Origin: Desulfobacterales bacterium
GTDB lineage: Bacteria; Desulfobacterota; Desulfobacteria; Desulfobacterales; JAHEIW01
DNA length: 41,916 nucleotides
Direction of reading: 5' to 3'
Assembly (NCBI GenBank): GCA_030066985.1
Contig: JASJAN010000047.1
Span: forward strand, 1 to 41,916
Of this stretch, positions 17,486 to 26,166 are shown piece by piece. Position 1 is the first letter of the stretch. Each line of letters begins with the position of its first letter. The position numbers were made by a program, and so were the translations under genes. The notes beneath the pieces were generated by a model. That model was not told where the DNA came from. It saw nothing but the letters and a program-made list of their open reading frames with translations, and did not search any database.

Positions 17486-18749
17486 ATCTTCTTTCGAGAA
17501 TCGTAAACGTGCATGTGCCGCCGGTACCGCCTAGATTATGCGCGCCGCCAATCCGCAAATCACTGATGGGCACCTGGCGCTCACCGGCCTGGCCCCGCAG
17601 CTGCGTCCAGACTTCATAAAGCTGAGAAATCCCGGTAGCGCCCACTGGATGGCCCTTGCACTTAAGACCGCCGGATGTGTTGATGGGTTTTGGTCCGTCC
17701 AGACGCGTTGCCCCCTCAGCAATCGCCTTGTAGCCCTCGCCGGGTTTAAAAAAACCCAGGTCCTCGACGTGCACCAGCTCAGCAACCGAAAAACAATCGT
17801 GTACTTCGGAAAATTGGATGTCATCCGGTGTCAGACCAGACATTCCGTAGGCCTCCTGAGCCGCATAGCGCGTGGCTTCAAAATAAGTCAGATCTTCACT
17901 GGCATGAAACCCTCTTCCGCTGCCCTGCCCCAATCCTGCCACTATAATTGGATCGTCGGTAAAGGTTTTGGCGATTTCTTCGGCCACCAGCAACATGCAG
18001 CTGGCCCCATCACTGATCGGGCAACAGTCAAAAAGATGCATGGGCCAGGCAACCACCGGGTTGGCGCGCGGATCAGCCAGAAAATCCTTTTCGGTCTGCC
18101 AGTCCGGTGCGGTTCCCTCCTTTTTAATGAGACTTTCCTTTTTTTTGTTCATCAGATCCGCGATGGTGACGGGAAACTGGGCTTTGGGGTTCAAGGGTGC
18201 ATTGTTATGACTCTTGATCGTGATATTCATCAGGTGTTCACGATCAGCGCCGTATCTGGCAAAATAGGCTGTGGCCACAGCACCAAAAACGCCGGGAAAG
18301 GTAAAACCCGCCCGACCTTCGTAGGGCACCGTCGCCAGCGCCAGTCCCTCGGCCACTTCTTCGGTGGTGCGTTTGGACATCTCTTCCACGCCACCAACCA
18401 GCACAATATCATAAAAACCGGAAGCAATGGCAAAGACACCCTCTCTAAAGGCCAGTGCGCTGGAGGCACAGGCGCCTTCGGTTCGGGTCGCTGGCTTGGG
18501 CGCAATACCCACCAGGTCAGAGATAATCGGCCCCCAGTGAGACTGGTGCATAAAATAGTCATTGCTAAAATTTCCCAGATAAAGCGCATCGATGTCTTTG
18601 GGATCAAAACCCTTTTCCACCGAAACGATCATTTCCCGGAATGCATCGGCAAACAGATCCTTGGAATCTTTATCCCTGAACATACCGAATTTGGACATCC
18701 CGGCCCCGACGATGGCCACACCGCGACCGAGTTTTCTGCGTTTTTGCAT
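17484..18749 (-). CDS. SCP2/acetyl-CoA acetyltransferase-type thiolase
   Basis: 421 residues from the ATG at 18749, which has GGAGGAGCT directly upstream; an ATG 12 codons earlier lies before that ribosome binding site and is rejected. Nucleophilic Cys94 is in RTEGACASSALA, His318 in VHDCFSVAEL, and the CxGHP motif with His367 in GGLKCKGHPVGATG. The lack of the canonical second Cys region of degradative thiolases and the presence of HDCF place it in the SCP2-thiolase group, which works with a DUF35 partner, here the next gene. It probably cleaves or condenses a 3-oxoacyl-CoA. The neighbouring ligase and SDR fit a beta-oxidation-like route. Confidence 0.92.
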   Translation of the reverse strand: MQKRRKLGRGVAIVGAGMSKFGMFRDKDSKDLFADAFREMIVSVEKGFDPKDIDALYLGNFSNDYFMHQSHWGPIISDLVGIAPKPATRTEGACASSALAFREGVFAIASGFYDIVLVGGVEEMSKRTTEEVAEGLALATVPYEGRAGFTFPGVFGAVATAYFARYGADREHLMNITIKSHNNAPLNPKAQFPVTIADLMNKKKESLIKKEGTAPDWQTEKDFLADPRANPVVAWPMHLFDCCPISDGASCMLLVAEEIAKTFTDDPIIVAGLGQGSGRGFHASEDLTYFEATRYAAQEAYGMSGLTPDDIQFSEVHDCFSVAELVHVEDLGFFKPGEGYKAIAEGATRLDGPKPINTSGGLKCKGHPVGATGISQLYEVWTQLRGQAGERQVPISDLRIGGAHNLGGTGGTCTFTILERR

Positions 18750-18801
18750 AGCTCCTCCGCAAACATAGGGTTTCAGTTTAGGCAATGGCAGCCCATTGGG
18801 G

Positions 18802-19989
18802 TTATTCCACTAAAAATTTTGAGATGGCATCAGATGCCTGTGTAATGTCGAATATGCCACCCAAATGGCCAAACTGACTTTTGAGCTCAAACAGAGAAAC
18901 CACCTTGCCGGCTTTTTTGAACATCTCGGCATGATGTCTGAGTTGCGGTAGGGTAAACAAAAGATCCGTATCCGCCCCAATCATCAGTATTTTGGCCTGT
19001 ATGCTTTTTAGCGCTTCTTCGTAGGAGTTGAATCCTTGTCCAATATCAAAAAGAGAATTGGCCTTGTTCAGATAGAGCATTGAATTGGCATCCGCCGTGA
19101 ACGTTCTGCCTTGAGCTCTTTTTTGAAGTGCTGCTGCGGCCAGAAATGCGTTATCGAATGCGGCGGCCGGATTTTTTTGCGGGTCAGCCCATTTTCGATC
19201 AAAACGCTGATCCGCCCAGTCAGACCACAGGGCACTTAGGGTGATCACCATCAGCGAATAGGCCATGCCCTCTTTGGGTTCTTCTTTACCGTAATAGTCC
19301 CCGTTGTTCCATTTGGGATCCATCCGGATGGGATCTCCCCATAATTTAAGCCAGGACAATAACCAGCCATGAAGCTTTGGCGTTGCAATAACCGGAATAA
19401 TACGGTCGACAAAATCAGGATAGGCCACTGCCCATTCATAGGACTGGATGCCCCCCATAGACGCCCCTGAAACAGCCTGTAATTTCTTAACGCCCATAGA
19501 CTGCAGCAGCTTGTATTGAAGGTTTACAAAATCACGAATCGTTACGATTGGAAATGTCATCCCGTAGGGTTTACCGGTGGCCGGATTAATGGAGGCCGGC
19601 CCGGTGGTAATGACCTTTGGATTTTTGGGGTGCATATTGCACAGTGTATCGGAACTGACGATGAAATACCTATTGGTATCAAACGGCAAACCCGGACCGA
19701 TTATTTTATCCCAGTAGCCGGGGGCCTTGTCTGTGGCTGCATATTTTCCAGCGGCATGCGAGTTGCCCGAATAAAAATGGCAAATCAAGATCACATTGTC
19801 TTTTGTAGGGGATAATGTCCCGTAAGTCTCATAGCCGATTTTGACATTAGAAATCTTTTTACCGCTCACCAAGGTAAACTCATCCAGCGCAAAGGTTTTT
19901 TTCTCGACAATTGCATCTAATCCCCAGCCGATTGTACTGATGCTCAATACAAAAATCACAATGACGGCGCTCAACCATTTTCTATTCAT
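18802..19989 (-). CDS. Exported homoserine O-acetyltransferase (MetX)-like alpha/beta hydrolase
   Basis: 395 residues. The N-terminus (MNRKWLSAVIVIFVLSISTI, cleavage near GWGLDA) is a Sec signal peptide or membrane anchor, unlike cytoplasmic MetX. The alpha/beta hydrolase core has the nucleophile elbow GASMGG (Ser177), a catalytic acid in GADTDLLF (Asp342) and His375 in QFGHLGG. The MetX-type segments YETYGTLSPTKDNVILICH and FDTNRYFIVSSDTLC are present. Because of the export signal it is probably an acyl hydrolase or acyltransferase of the envelope, not a methionine biosynthesis enzyme. A strong GGAGG ribosome binding site precedes the ATG. It is followed after 52 nt by the thiolase gene. Confidence 0.82.
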   Translation of the reverse strand: MNRKWLSAVIVIFVLSISTIGWGLDAIVEKKTFALDEFTLVSGKKISNVKIGYETYGTLSPTKDNVILICHFYSGNSHAAGKYAATDKAPGYWDKIIGPGLPFDTNRYFIVSSDTLCNMHPKNPKVITTGPASINPATGKPYGMTFPIVTIRDFVNLQYKLLQSMGVKKLQAVSGASMGGIQSYEWAVAYPDFVDRIIPVIATPKLHGWLLSWLKLWGDPIRMDPKWNNGDYYGKEEPKEGMAYSLMVITLSALWSDWADQRFDRKWADPQKNPAAAFDNAFLAAAALQKRAQGRTFTADANSMLYLNKANSLFDIGQGFNSYEEALKSIQAKILMIGADTDLLFTLPQLRHHAEMFKKAGKVVSLFELKSQFGHLGGIFDITQASDAISKFLVE

Positions 19990-20231
19990 TTTGGTTGCCT
20001 CCTTTGCTATTGTGTTACACCTCGATCCGTCAGAGGTTCAAATCCAGATGAACCGGCACCTTAAACCGCCATCAACAAACGGTTTCATCACCATAGGTAG
20101 CAGCGGTATTTTCGAAAACAGCAAGAATTGCACTTTATCCTGGTTGTTCAAATCGGTTGTGTTTGCGGGTCGATGCAGTAACATCCGGATAGATCATCGC
20201 GGTGATTTGCCGATAGCATGTGCTTTGTGAT

Positions 20232-21776
20232 TTACGACGATTCTTTCTTGGCTTGATTCTGGCCATACGTATCCCGCATGACGCGTTTAAGCGTTTTACC
20301 GGCGACATTGCGCGGAAACTCCTCCATGATCGCAACATCATGAACCCGCTGGAACTTGGCGGCCACCCGTGCGTTGATCCATTCCCGCAGCGCGTCAGCG
20401 GTAATGCTACCCGGGTTGCGCAAAATAACGGCGGCCAGCGGGGTTTCACCCCATTTTTCATGGGGGATACCCAAAACGGCAACCTCCTGAACTTCCGGGT
20501 GCTGGGCCACTATTTCTTCAATGTCGCGCGGGTACACATTAACGCCTCCGGAAATGATCATATCCTTCATGCGGTCCACCAGATACAGGAAACCATCTTC
20601 ATCGACATAGCCCAGGTCTCCCGAATGCAACCAACCGTCAACAATAGCAGCTTCCGTCAGATCCGGGCGTTTATAATAGCCCGGCATGAGAATGGGGCCT
20701 TTGCCGCAGATTTCACCGACTTCGCCAACCGGTGCTTCATTGCCGTTGGCATCCAAAATTTTCATTTCAAAAAAAGGTGGCGGCACGCCCACCGACTCCG
20801 GCTTGGCGGCATAGTCTTCTTTATCCAGCACGGTAACAAAGCCCTCGGTCAAACCATAGAGTTCATAGAATCTGCCGGGAAGCCTTTTATTAAGTTCGTC
20901 CTTGTGTTCTTTGAGCAAGGGCGCACCGAGGGACAGAATCATTTCAAGGGACTCCAGGGCTTTAGATGAAAAATTGGGCGCATCAAGTATGGCGATGATC
21001 TGGGCGGGCACCAGCATGACGTGAGTGACCTTTTCGCGCTCGATGGTATCGATATAGCTGACGGGGTCAAACTGGCTCAGCAAAATATAAGTAGCGCCAA
21101 CATACATGGTGGGCATCAGATCAACAAAAGCGCCGTTGAAGACGATGGCGCCTGCATGCATGGTAACGCTTTCCGGTGTCATGCGATAGGAGGCGGCAAA
21201 CGTCGCGCCGTACCAACTCCGAACGTAATGGGTGTGCACAATCCCCTTGGGCAAACCGGTGGTCCCGCTGCTGTACATGATATTAAAGGGATCGCCATCA
21301 TTGATAACAATACCTTGCGGTTCTTTATCACTGGCAGCTGCTTTTAAATCGTCATAGCTGCGGTACCCTTTTTGACCTGAATAATCGGTGAGGACATATC
21401 GATCAGCCGGTATGGCCTGCAGCTCCGGTTTGATTGAATCGATTTTAGCGACAAATTCGGAATTGGTAATCAGCACAACGGTGTCGGAGTCATTCAAAAG
21501 GGTTTTCATGGCCGGTTCGAGCAGCAGCGTACTGGATGGCACCACAACTGCGCCCAGTTTTGCCACAGCCCAGTAAACTTCGAGCAGCTCCAAACAATTG
21601 GGCAAAATGGTGGCTACCTTATCCCCTTTTTGGATACCCAGATCGGTTAAGGCGTTGGCCAATCGATTGATCTGTTGATTGAATTCAAACCAGGTCAGCC
21701 GATTATCTTCAAATACGACGGCAAGATGGTCGGGGCGATATTTGGCATGACGTGAAAATAGGGATCCAATATTCAT
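20232..21776 (-). CDS. AMP-forming acyl-CoA ligase (class I adenylate-forming)
   Basis: 514 residues. The ATP-phosphate loop is YSSGTTGLPKGIVHTH near residue 170, the adenine-binding motif YGLTEG near 300, the hinge region GWLHSGDLGYVDEDGF near 390, and the catalytic lysine of the C-terminal domain is in NVAGKTLKR near 495. It activates a carboxylic acid with ATP and CoA. The architecture is that of medium/long-chain fatty acid or aromatic acid ligases; the acid cannot be inferred from motifs. It is the first gene of the minus-strand acyl-CoA module (240 nt before the MetX-like gene). The start has GAGG a few bases upstream. Confidence 0.9.
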   Translation of the reverse strand: MNIGSLFSRHAKYRPDHLAVVFEDNRLTWFEFNQQINRLANALTDLGIQKGDKVATILPNCLELLEVYWAVAKLGAVVVPSSTLLLEPAMKTLLNDSDTVVLITNSEFVAKIDSIKPELQAIPADRYVLTDYSGQKGYRSYDDLKAAASDKEPQGIVINDGDPFNIMYSSGTTGLPKGIVHTHYVRSWYGATFAASYRMTPESVTMHAGAIVFNGAFVDLMPTMYVGATYILLSQFDPVSYIDTIEREKVTHVMLVPAQIIAILDAPNFSSKALESLEMILSLGAPLLKEHKDELNKRLPGRFYELYGLTEGFVTVLDKEDYAAKPESVGVPPPFFEMKILDANGNEAPVGEVGEICGKGPILMPGYYKRPDLTEAAIVDGWLHSGDLGYVDEDGFLYLVDRMKDMIISGGVNVYPRDIEEIVAQHPEVQEVAVLGIPHEKWGETPLAAVILRNPGSITADALREWINARVAAKFQRVHDVAIMEEFPRNVAGKTLKRVMRDTYGQNQAKKESS

Positions 21777-22302
21777 GGCAGCCTCGCTTTTAATGGATGG
21801 GTTGTGGGGAAAAGTCAGATATCCGATTCATCTATGCAATTAAAGCCAATAGCGAAATCTATGCCAGATAATTAAGACTTACAGATTGTTATCACAGATG
21901 GTCTTGTATGCCAAGATCAGATATTTGATGTATATAATCAGTTGCTTATACTTAACCATCAACCGGTGTCACAGTGAAATGACAAAAGAAAGGGTAAGAT
22001 ATGCGTATCAAATAGAAGACATGTAGCCAGTTTGAAACGACGGCTCAAAGAGAAGGTGCTGTAGAGTTTAAAAGATCCATGTTTAGACATGCAGTTGGCT
22101 GTAATCAGACATCAATAAGTCCTGCGCAATACAATCGATACATTGAAAACAGACTTTTGACAATTTCAATAAAGTTGCATTGGCAAAACCCACCGGCACG
22201 CCTTGGCGTCTAATGCCTGCCGATAGAAACGAAAGGCAACCGTGTATAGCGATATATCACGCATTGTACCAATTTTGATACAAATTCTGCGTTAAGGGGG
22301 GA
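21777..22302. other. Gene-free region between acyl-CoA ligase and universal stress protein genes
   Basis: 526 nt without a believable gene on either strand; AT-rich with scattered stops. It must hold the promoter of the minus-strand ligase gene. Near the right end there is a small nested hairpin (ACGCC/GGCGT, about 22198-22209) and the dyad at 22264-22283. No tRNA or long repeat was seen. Confidence 0.5.
22264..22283. promoter_or_regulatory. Dyad TTGTA-N10-TACAA, possible regulator site
   Basis: TTGTACCAATTTTGATACAA has symmetrical ends (TTGTA/TACAA) and contains TTGATACA, the same word that forms the inverted repeat in front of the sigma54 regulator gene at 39758-39793. It lies 20 nt beyond the uspA stop and about 490 nt upstream of the ligase start on the minus strand. 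Whether it is bound by that regulator is only a suggestion. Confidence 0.35.
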
Positions 22303-22827
22303 TTAATCAGCCTCGGGTATCCGCACCAGCATGACCGGTATTTGACTACGCCGCAATACGCGACGCGTGGTACTGCCCAAAACCGCCTCGCCGAATTTGC
22401 CCCGATCATGATAGCCCATCACAATCAGATCGCATTTTTTATCAGTGCTGACGGCCAGTATTTCATCGACGACATTGCCGCGGGCCACAATGGTCTCATC
22501 GGTCATAATCTCACACTCATCATGATCTTTTTGTACGGCCGCACAAAATTCTTCCAGGGCAGCCTTGATCATCGCGCCTTCTCTGCGTTTGCCAATGAGA
22601 ATCTGTTTGGCTTCTTGCTCATGGGCTTCCTGAAGCTCCTGCCACTGTTTGTCACCCAAAAACGACTTGATATGCACATCTGAAGAATGCGACACCTCTT
22701 CCATGACATGTAAAACTGTAATCGCCCCACTGTAGCGATCCGCCAAGCTGACCGCATAATCAAAGGCCTTACGCATGTTCGGAGAAAGATTGGTGGTAAA
22801 TAAGATTTTTTTTATTTCAGGAACCAT
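22303..22827 (-). CDS. Universal stress protein (UspA family)
   Basis: 174 residues, one Usp domain. Beta-strand 1 and the nucleotide loop are IKKILFTTNLSPNMRKAFDY. The ATP-binding signature G-x2-G-x9-G-S near the C-terminus is GYHDRGKFGEAVLGSTTRR, so it is probably of the ATP-binding type. A strong GGAGG ribosome binding site precedes the ATG. It is a paralogue of the Usp at 31609-32109, with which it shares the MxPEIxKILxTT beginning and a similar insertion after strand 2. The two genes flank the lactate oxidation cluster. This one is divergent from lutA. Confidence 0.93.
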   Translation of the reverse strand: MVPEIKKILFTTNLSPNMRKAFDYAVSLADRYSGAITVLHVMEEVSHSSDVHIKSFLGDKQWQELQEAHEQEAKQILIGKRREGAMIKAALEEFCAAVQKDHDECEIMTDETIVARGNVVDEILAVSTDKKCDLIVMGYHDRGKFGEAVLGSTTRRVLRRSQIPVMLVRIPEAD

Positions 22828-23153
22828 TATGATCCTCCTTTCCGTTGGGCAATGGTCTTACCTATGTGGCAAAAACTTGCAACTCTCATACCATTTCATG
22901 ATCCAAAGGCGGTATCCAATGATTTTCAACGGTACCCTATTTCTGAATACCACTCGCATAAACTTTAAGTTGATTCTGATCCCACTCTCTTGTAAGAAAA
23001 TCGATACGCATAAACGCTCCATCAAGACCGGATTCAGGCGATTTACGACCGCTTTGATTGATATCATATTTGCAGAATACCAAAATCGGAAATAGATTAT
23101 ACACTGATATAATTTTTAATCGTTAAAACAACAATGTCAACTGGGGAACAGTG
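22828..23153. other. Divergent intergenic region between uspA-like gene and lutA
   Basis: 326 nt that should carry promoters for both directions. For lutA a possible sigma70 pair is TTGCAG (23070-23075) with TAGATT 17 nt later (23093-23098), and TATAAT occurs at 23108-23113. Neither is strong. TGGCAAAAACTTGCA at 22867-22881 looks like a sigma54 site but the GG to GC spacing is 9, not 10. Small ORFs here look accidental. Confidence 0.4.
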
Positions 23154-23906
23154 ATGTCTCAAAACGTCGAAAAACCTGATAAAGTGTATTACTTCGGTAC
23201 CTGTCTGATGGATACGATTTTTCCCGATGCGGGTCTGGCGGGGATCAAATTAATCCAGCGCGAAGGCGTCCAGGTCATTTTTCCACGCGAGCAGAGCTGT
23301 TGCGGGCAGCCCGCCTATAATTCCGGTTTTCCCAAAGAAGCCAAAAGGGTCGCCCTGCAACAAGTGCGGTTGTTTAGTGAAGATTATCCGATCGTGGTCC
23401 CCTCAGGGTCCTGCGCCGGGATGATGAAACATCATTATCCGCTGTTGTTTGAGGGCGATGGGCATCTGCAAAGAGTTCAAGCCTTTTCACAGCGAATTGT
23501 CGAACTTTCTGAATTTTTGGTGCGCACGCTCAAGGTTCAACTGGCGGATATCGGGCAGCCGATCAAAGTTACCTGGCATTCATCCTGCCACGCTCTCAGA
23601 GAGATGCACATCATCGAATATTCAAAATCACTGATCTGTCAGTTGCAAAATGTTGAGTTGGTTGAACTGCAAAACGAGCATGAGTGTTGCGGTTTCGGTG
23701 GTACTTTTGCCGTTAAACAGCCCAAAATATCAGGCGCCATGGTCGTTGATAAAGTGGCCGATATTCGCCAGACCGGTGCCGAACGGTTAGTGGCTGGAGA
23801 TTGCGGCTGCTTGATGAATATCAGCGGCGCAATGGATTATCAGAAGGTCCCTATTCAAAGCCAACACCTGGCCGAATTTATCTGGGAGAGAACCCATGTC
23901 AAATGA
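23154..23906 (+). CDS. lutA: LutA-type (Fe-S)-binding protein, lactate utilisation
   Basis: 250 residues from the ATG at 23154 (a GTG just before it is possible); GGGGAA lies 6 nt upstream. Two CCG domains, each with the cysteine pair that binds a 4Fe-4S cluster in this family: Cys49-Cys50 in CCGQPAYNSG and Cys178-Cys179 in CCGFGGTF, with partner cysteines in YYFGTCLMD, SGSCAGM and SSCHALREM. LutA works with LutB and LutC to oxidise L-lactate to pyruvate in bacteria that use this iron-sulfur route. Its stop overlaps the start of lutB by 11 nt, giving tight coupling. Confidence 0.92.
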   Translation: MSQNVEKPDKVYYFGTCLMDTIFPDAGLAGIKLIQREGVQVIFPREQSCCGQPAYNSGFPKEAKRVALQQVRLFSEDYPIVVPSGSCAGMMKHHYPLLFEGDGHLQRVQAFSQRIVELSEFLVRTLKVQLADIGQPIKVTWHSSCHALREMHIIEYSKSLICQLQNVELVELQNEHECCGFGGTFAVKQPKISGAMVVDKVADIRQTGAERLVAGDCGCLMNISGAMDYQKVPIQSQHLAEFIWERTHVK

Positions 23907-25323
23907 AACTGGACCTAATTTTCAGCAAAACGCTTCTCAGGCCCTGGATGATAAACAGCTACGCGAAAATTTCAAGTTTGCCATGAAAAATTTTATTCAA
24001 AAGCGCAAACTAATTTTTTCAGATGAAAGCCAAACCGAACAATTGCGGCAGATCGGAAACACCATCAAACGACGCGCCTTAAGCCAATTACCGCAATTGC
24101 TCGAACAGCTTGAGGAAAATTGCACCCGCAACGGTATCAAGGTGTATTGGGCAGAAACCACCTCGGAAGCCAATCATCAGGTGTTGCACATCATGAAGGC
24201 ACACCAGGCCACCCGTCTGGTAAAAGGCAAGTCCATGGTCTCTGAAGAAATGGGATTGAACGAATTTTTACAGGCGCATCAAATCGAGGTGGTTGAAACG
24301 GATCTGGGTGAATTCATCATCCAATTGAACGATGAGAAGCCCTCGCATATTATCGTGCCTGCGATCCATAAAAATAAGCAACAGATTGCCGACATTTTTC
24401 ACCAAAAACTGGCCGATACACCCTACACCGAAGACGTCGAGGAACTCAATGCCATTGCCCGCCAAAACCTGCGCCAGAAATTTTTTGAGGCCCAGGTGGG
24501 CTTGAGCGGCGTTAATTTCGCGGTGGCGGAAACCGGCACCCTTTGTCTGGTGGAAAACGAAGGCAACGGCCGCATGAGCACCACCGTACCGCCGGTTCAT
24601 ATTGCCGTGATGGGGTTGGAAAAGGTGGTTGAGAAATTAGCTGATATTCCACCGATGCTGCGCCTGCTGACCGGCTCGGCCACCGGCCAGTTGATCACCA
24701 CGTATGTGAACATGATTACATCGGCGCGCAAGCCCGGAGAAAAAGACGGACCTAAAGAGGTCCATCTCATCATTTTGGATAGTGGCCGCTCGGCAGTCTT
24801 ATCCGATCCGCAACTGCGCCAAACACTGCAATGTATTCGCTGCGGCACCTGTTTAAATCACTGCCCCGTATATACCCGCATCGGTGGGCACGCCTATGGA
24901 TTTGTTTATCCCGGGCCCATCGGCAAAATATTAAACCCCCAAATCGAAGGCCTAAAAAAAGCGGGCGAACTGGCAACCGCATCCAGCCTATGCGAGGCCT
25001 GCGCTGAGGTCTGCCCGGTTAAAATCCCCATTCCGCAATTGCTGCGCCGGCTTCGAAATGAAAGCTATACCGATGATTCTTTAGCAACAGTCAAGGATGG
25101 GGGTTACAAAAAAAACCTGATCGAAACCTTGGGCTGGAAGGGCTGGGAATTGATGAACACCCACCCGCACATAAATGCCATCGGAAACAAAATAATGCGC
25201 CGTTTGGGTGCCAAAATACCCAAAATCGGGCCTTTAAAGCAGTGGACGCGTTATCGTTCTGCACCCAAATTTGCTCCTAAAAGCCTGCGTCAGCTTGTTG
25301 ATGAGGAAGGAATCCAAAAATGA
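23896..25323 (+). CDS. lutB: LutB-type iron-sulfur protein, lactate utilisation
   Basis: 475 residues. The N-terminal LUD (DUF162-like) domain contains RLVKGKSMVSEEMGLNEFL and FAVAETGTLCLVENEGNGR (about residues 215-235). A ferredoxin-like 2x4Fe-4S region follows: CIRCGTCLNHCPVY from Cys313 and CEACAEVCPVKIPIP from Cys366. A C-terminal LutB-specific tail ends the protein. Proteins of this type carry electrons in the LutABC complex. Its start lies inside lutA and its stop shares bases with the start of lutC (ATGA), so the three genes form one translational unit. Confidence 0.94.
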   Translation: MSNETGPNFQQNASQALDDKQLRENFKFAMKNFIQKRKLIFSDESQTEQLRQIGNTIKRRALSQLPQLLEQLEENCTRNGIKVYWAETTSEANHQVLHIMKAHQATRLVKGKSMVSEEMGLNEFLQAHQIEVVETDLGEFIIQLNDEKPSHIIVPAIHKNKQQIADIFHQKLADTPYTEDVEELNAIARQNLRQKFFEAQVGLSGVNFAVAETGTLCLVENEGNGRMSTTVPPVHIAVMGLEKVVEKLADIPPMLRLLTGSATGQLITTYVNMITSARKPGEKDGPKEVHLIILDSGRSAVLSDPQLRQTLQCIRCGTCLNHCPVYTRIGGHAYGFVYPGPIGKILNPQIEGLKKAGELATASSLCEACAEVCPVKIPIPQLLRRLRNESYTDDSLATVKDGGYKKNLIETLGWKGWELMNTHPHINAIGNKIMRRLGAKIPKIGPLKQWTRYRSAPKFAPKSLRQLVDEEGIQK

Positions 25324-25988
25324 ATGATGCCGCTCGTGATCAAATCCTGAAACGGCTGCATGCGGCCACCAAAGGGCAACCCGTGGATATCCCTGAGGCG
25401 GCTGATCTGCCGGTGGAACCACTCGAAACGCCTCAAAAAATTGATAAGCTTAAAGCATTAATGGAAGCTGTCCGCACCGAGGTGCATGTTGTTGAGGGCT
25501 CAGATTGGACAACACCCTTAAAACAAATCCTAAAAGAGCGGAATCTCAAAACGTTACTCTACGCTCCGGGCACACCCGTAGGCGACCAGCTGCAGGAGGC
25601 ATGGACAAATGATGCCAACATATTGCCCGCACTGGTCACTTATGATGGTTCGATTGAAGATTTTAAGGAACAGCTTTTTGGTATCGATGCGGCCGTCACC
25701 TCGACGATCGGCGGCATTGCCGAAACCGGTGTCCTGATTCTGTGGCCCGATGAAAAAGAACCGCGCCTGATGTCTCTGGTGCCGCCGATTCACATTGCCA
25801 TATTGCAGGCCGATAAAATTCACACCACTTTTGCCGAAGCCATGCAGGCGGGCGACTGGGTCTCAAAAATGCCGACCAATGTGGTGTTGATATCCGGCCC
25901 CTCGAAAACAGCAGACATCGAGCTAACTTTAGCCTTTGGTGTGCATGGGCCCAAGGAGCTAGTCGTCATTATCATCAAAAACGAATAA
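25320..25988 (+). CDS. lutC: LutC-type LUD-domain protein, lactate utilisation
   Basis: 222 residues, one LUD (YkgG/DUF162) domain. The typical segment is GGIAETGVLILWPDEKEPRL (about residues 135-155) followed by MSLVPPIHIAIL. The C-terminal KTADIELTLAFGVHGPKEL is the family signature. The ATG overlaps the lutB stop (ATGA). It has no cysteines of its own for clusters and is thought to assist LutAB. A palindromic element starts 5 nt after its stop. Confidence 0.92.
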   Translation: MNDAARDQILKRLHAATKGQPVDIPEAADLPVEPLETPQKIDKLKALMEAVRTEVHVVEGSDWTTPLKQILKERNLKTLLYAPGTPVGDQLQEAWTNDANILPALVTYDGSIEDFKEQLFGIDAAVTSTIGGIAETGVLILWPDEKEPRLMSLVPPIHIAILQADKIHTTFAEAMQAGDWVSKMPTNVVLISGPSKTADIELTLAFGVHGPKELVVIIIKNE

Positions 25989-25992
25989 ATTC

Positions 25993-26150
25993 GGTTATGC
26001 AGGAATCTAAAGTGCGGCATACAGAACCACGAAGAGCACGAAGGACACGGAAGAATAAAAGAAAAATTTCGTGTTTTTCCTTTGTGATCTTCGTGTTCTT
26101 CGTGGTGAAAATAATACCAGATATATCCAACTGTGGTTTCCCGGGTAACC
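25993..26150. repeat. 158-bp palindromic element, family B, copy 2
   Basis: Terminal GGTTA (25993-25997) and TAACC (26146-26150) enclose the same inner palindrome as 12675-12831, with CCACGAAGAGCACGAAGGAC on the left and TCTTCGTGTTCTTCGTGGT on the right, and the same words near the ends (GGTTATGCAG on the left, TTCCCGG on the right). It separates lutC from the FAD/Fe-S dehydrogenase gene and ends 16 nt before that gene's ATG. Confidence 0.88.
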
Positions 26151-26166
26151 GCTTAATTTATTATCT

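Noticed and set aside
17538-18845. Open frame of 435 codons on the plus strand
   Set aside because: It lies entirely opposite the thiolase gene, has no family resemblance and no ribosome binding site; the opposite strand encodes an intact, motif-complete thiolase.
18802-19989. Annotation as metX (methionine biosynthesis)
   Set aside because: The N-terminal export signal and the neighbouring acyl-CoA genes argue against a cytosolic homoserine acetyltransferase.
22177-22190. GG-N10-GC on the minus strand upstream of the acyl-CoA ligase gene
   Set aside because: The spacing is right but the flanking bases do not fit the -24 (TGGCAC) or -12 (TTGC) boxes; it is compatible with chance.
22867-22881. 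Sigma54 promoter TGGCAAAAACTTGCA upstream of lutA
   Set aside because: The GG and GC elements are 9 bases apart, not the strict 10, so binding by sigma54 is unlikely.
22775-23095. Possible 106-codon gene in the uspA-lutA gap
   Set aside because: It starts inside the divergent usp gene, has no ribosome binding site for its first ATG, and covers the expected promoter region.
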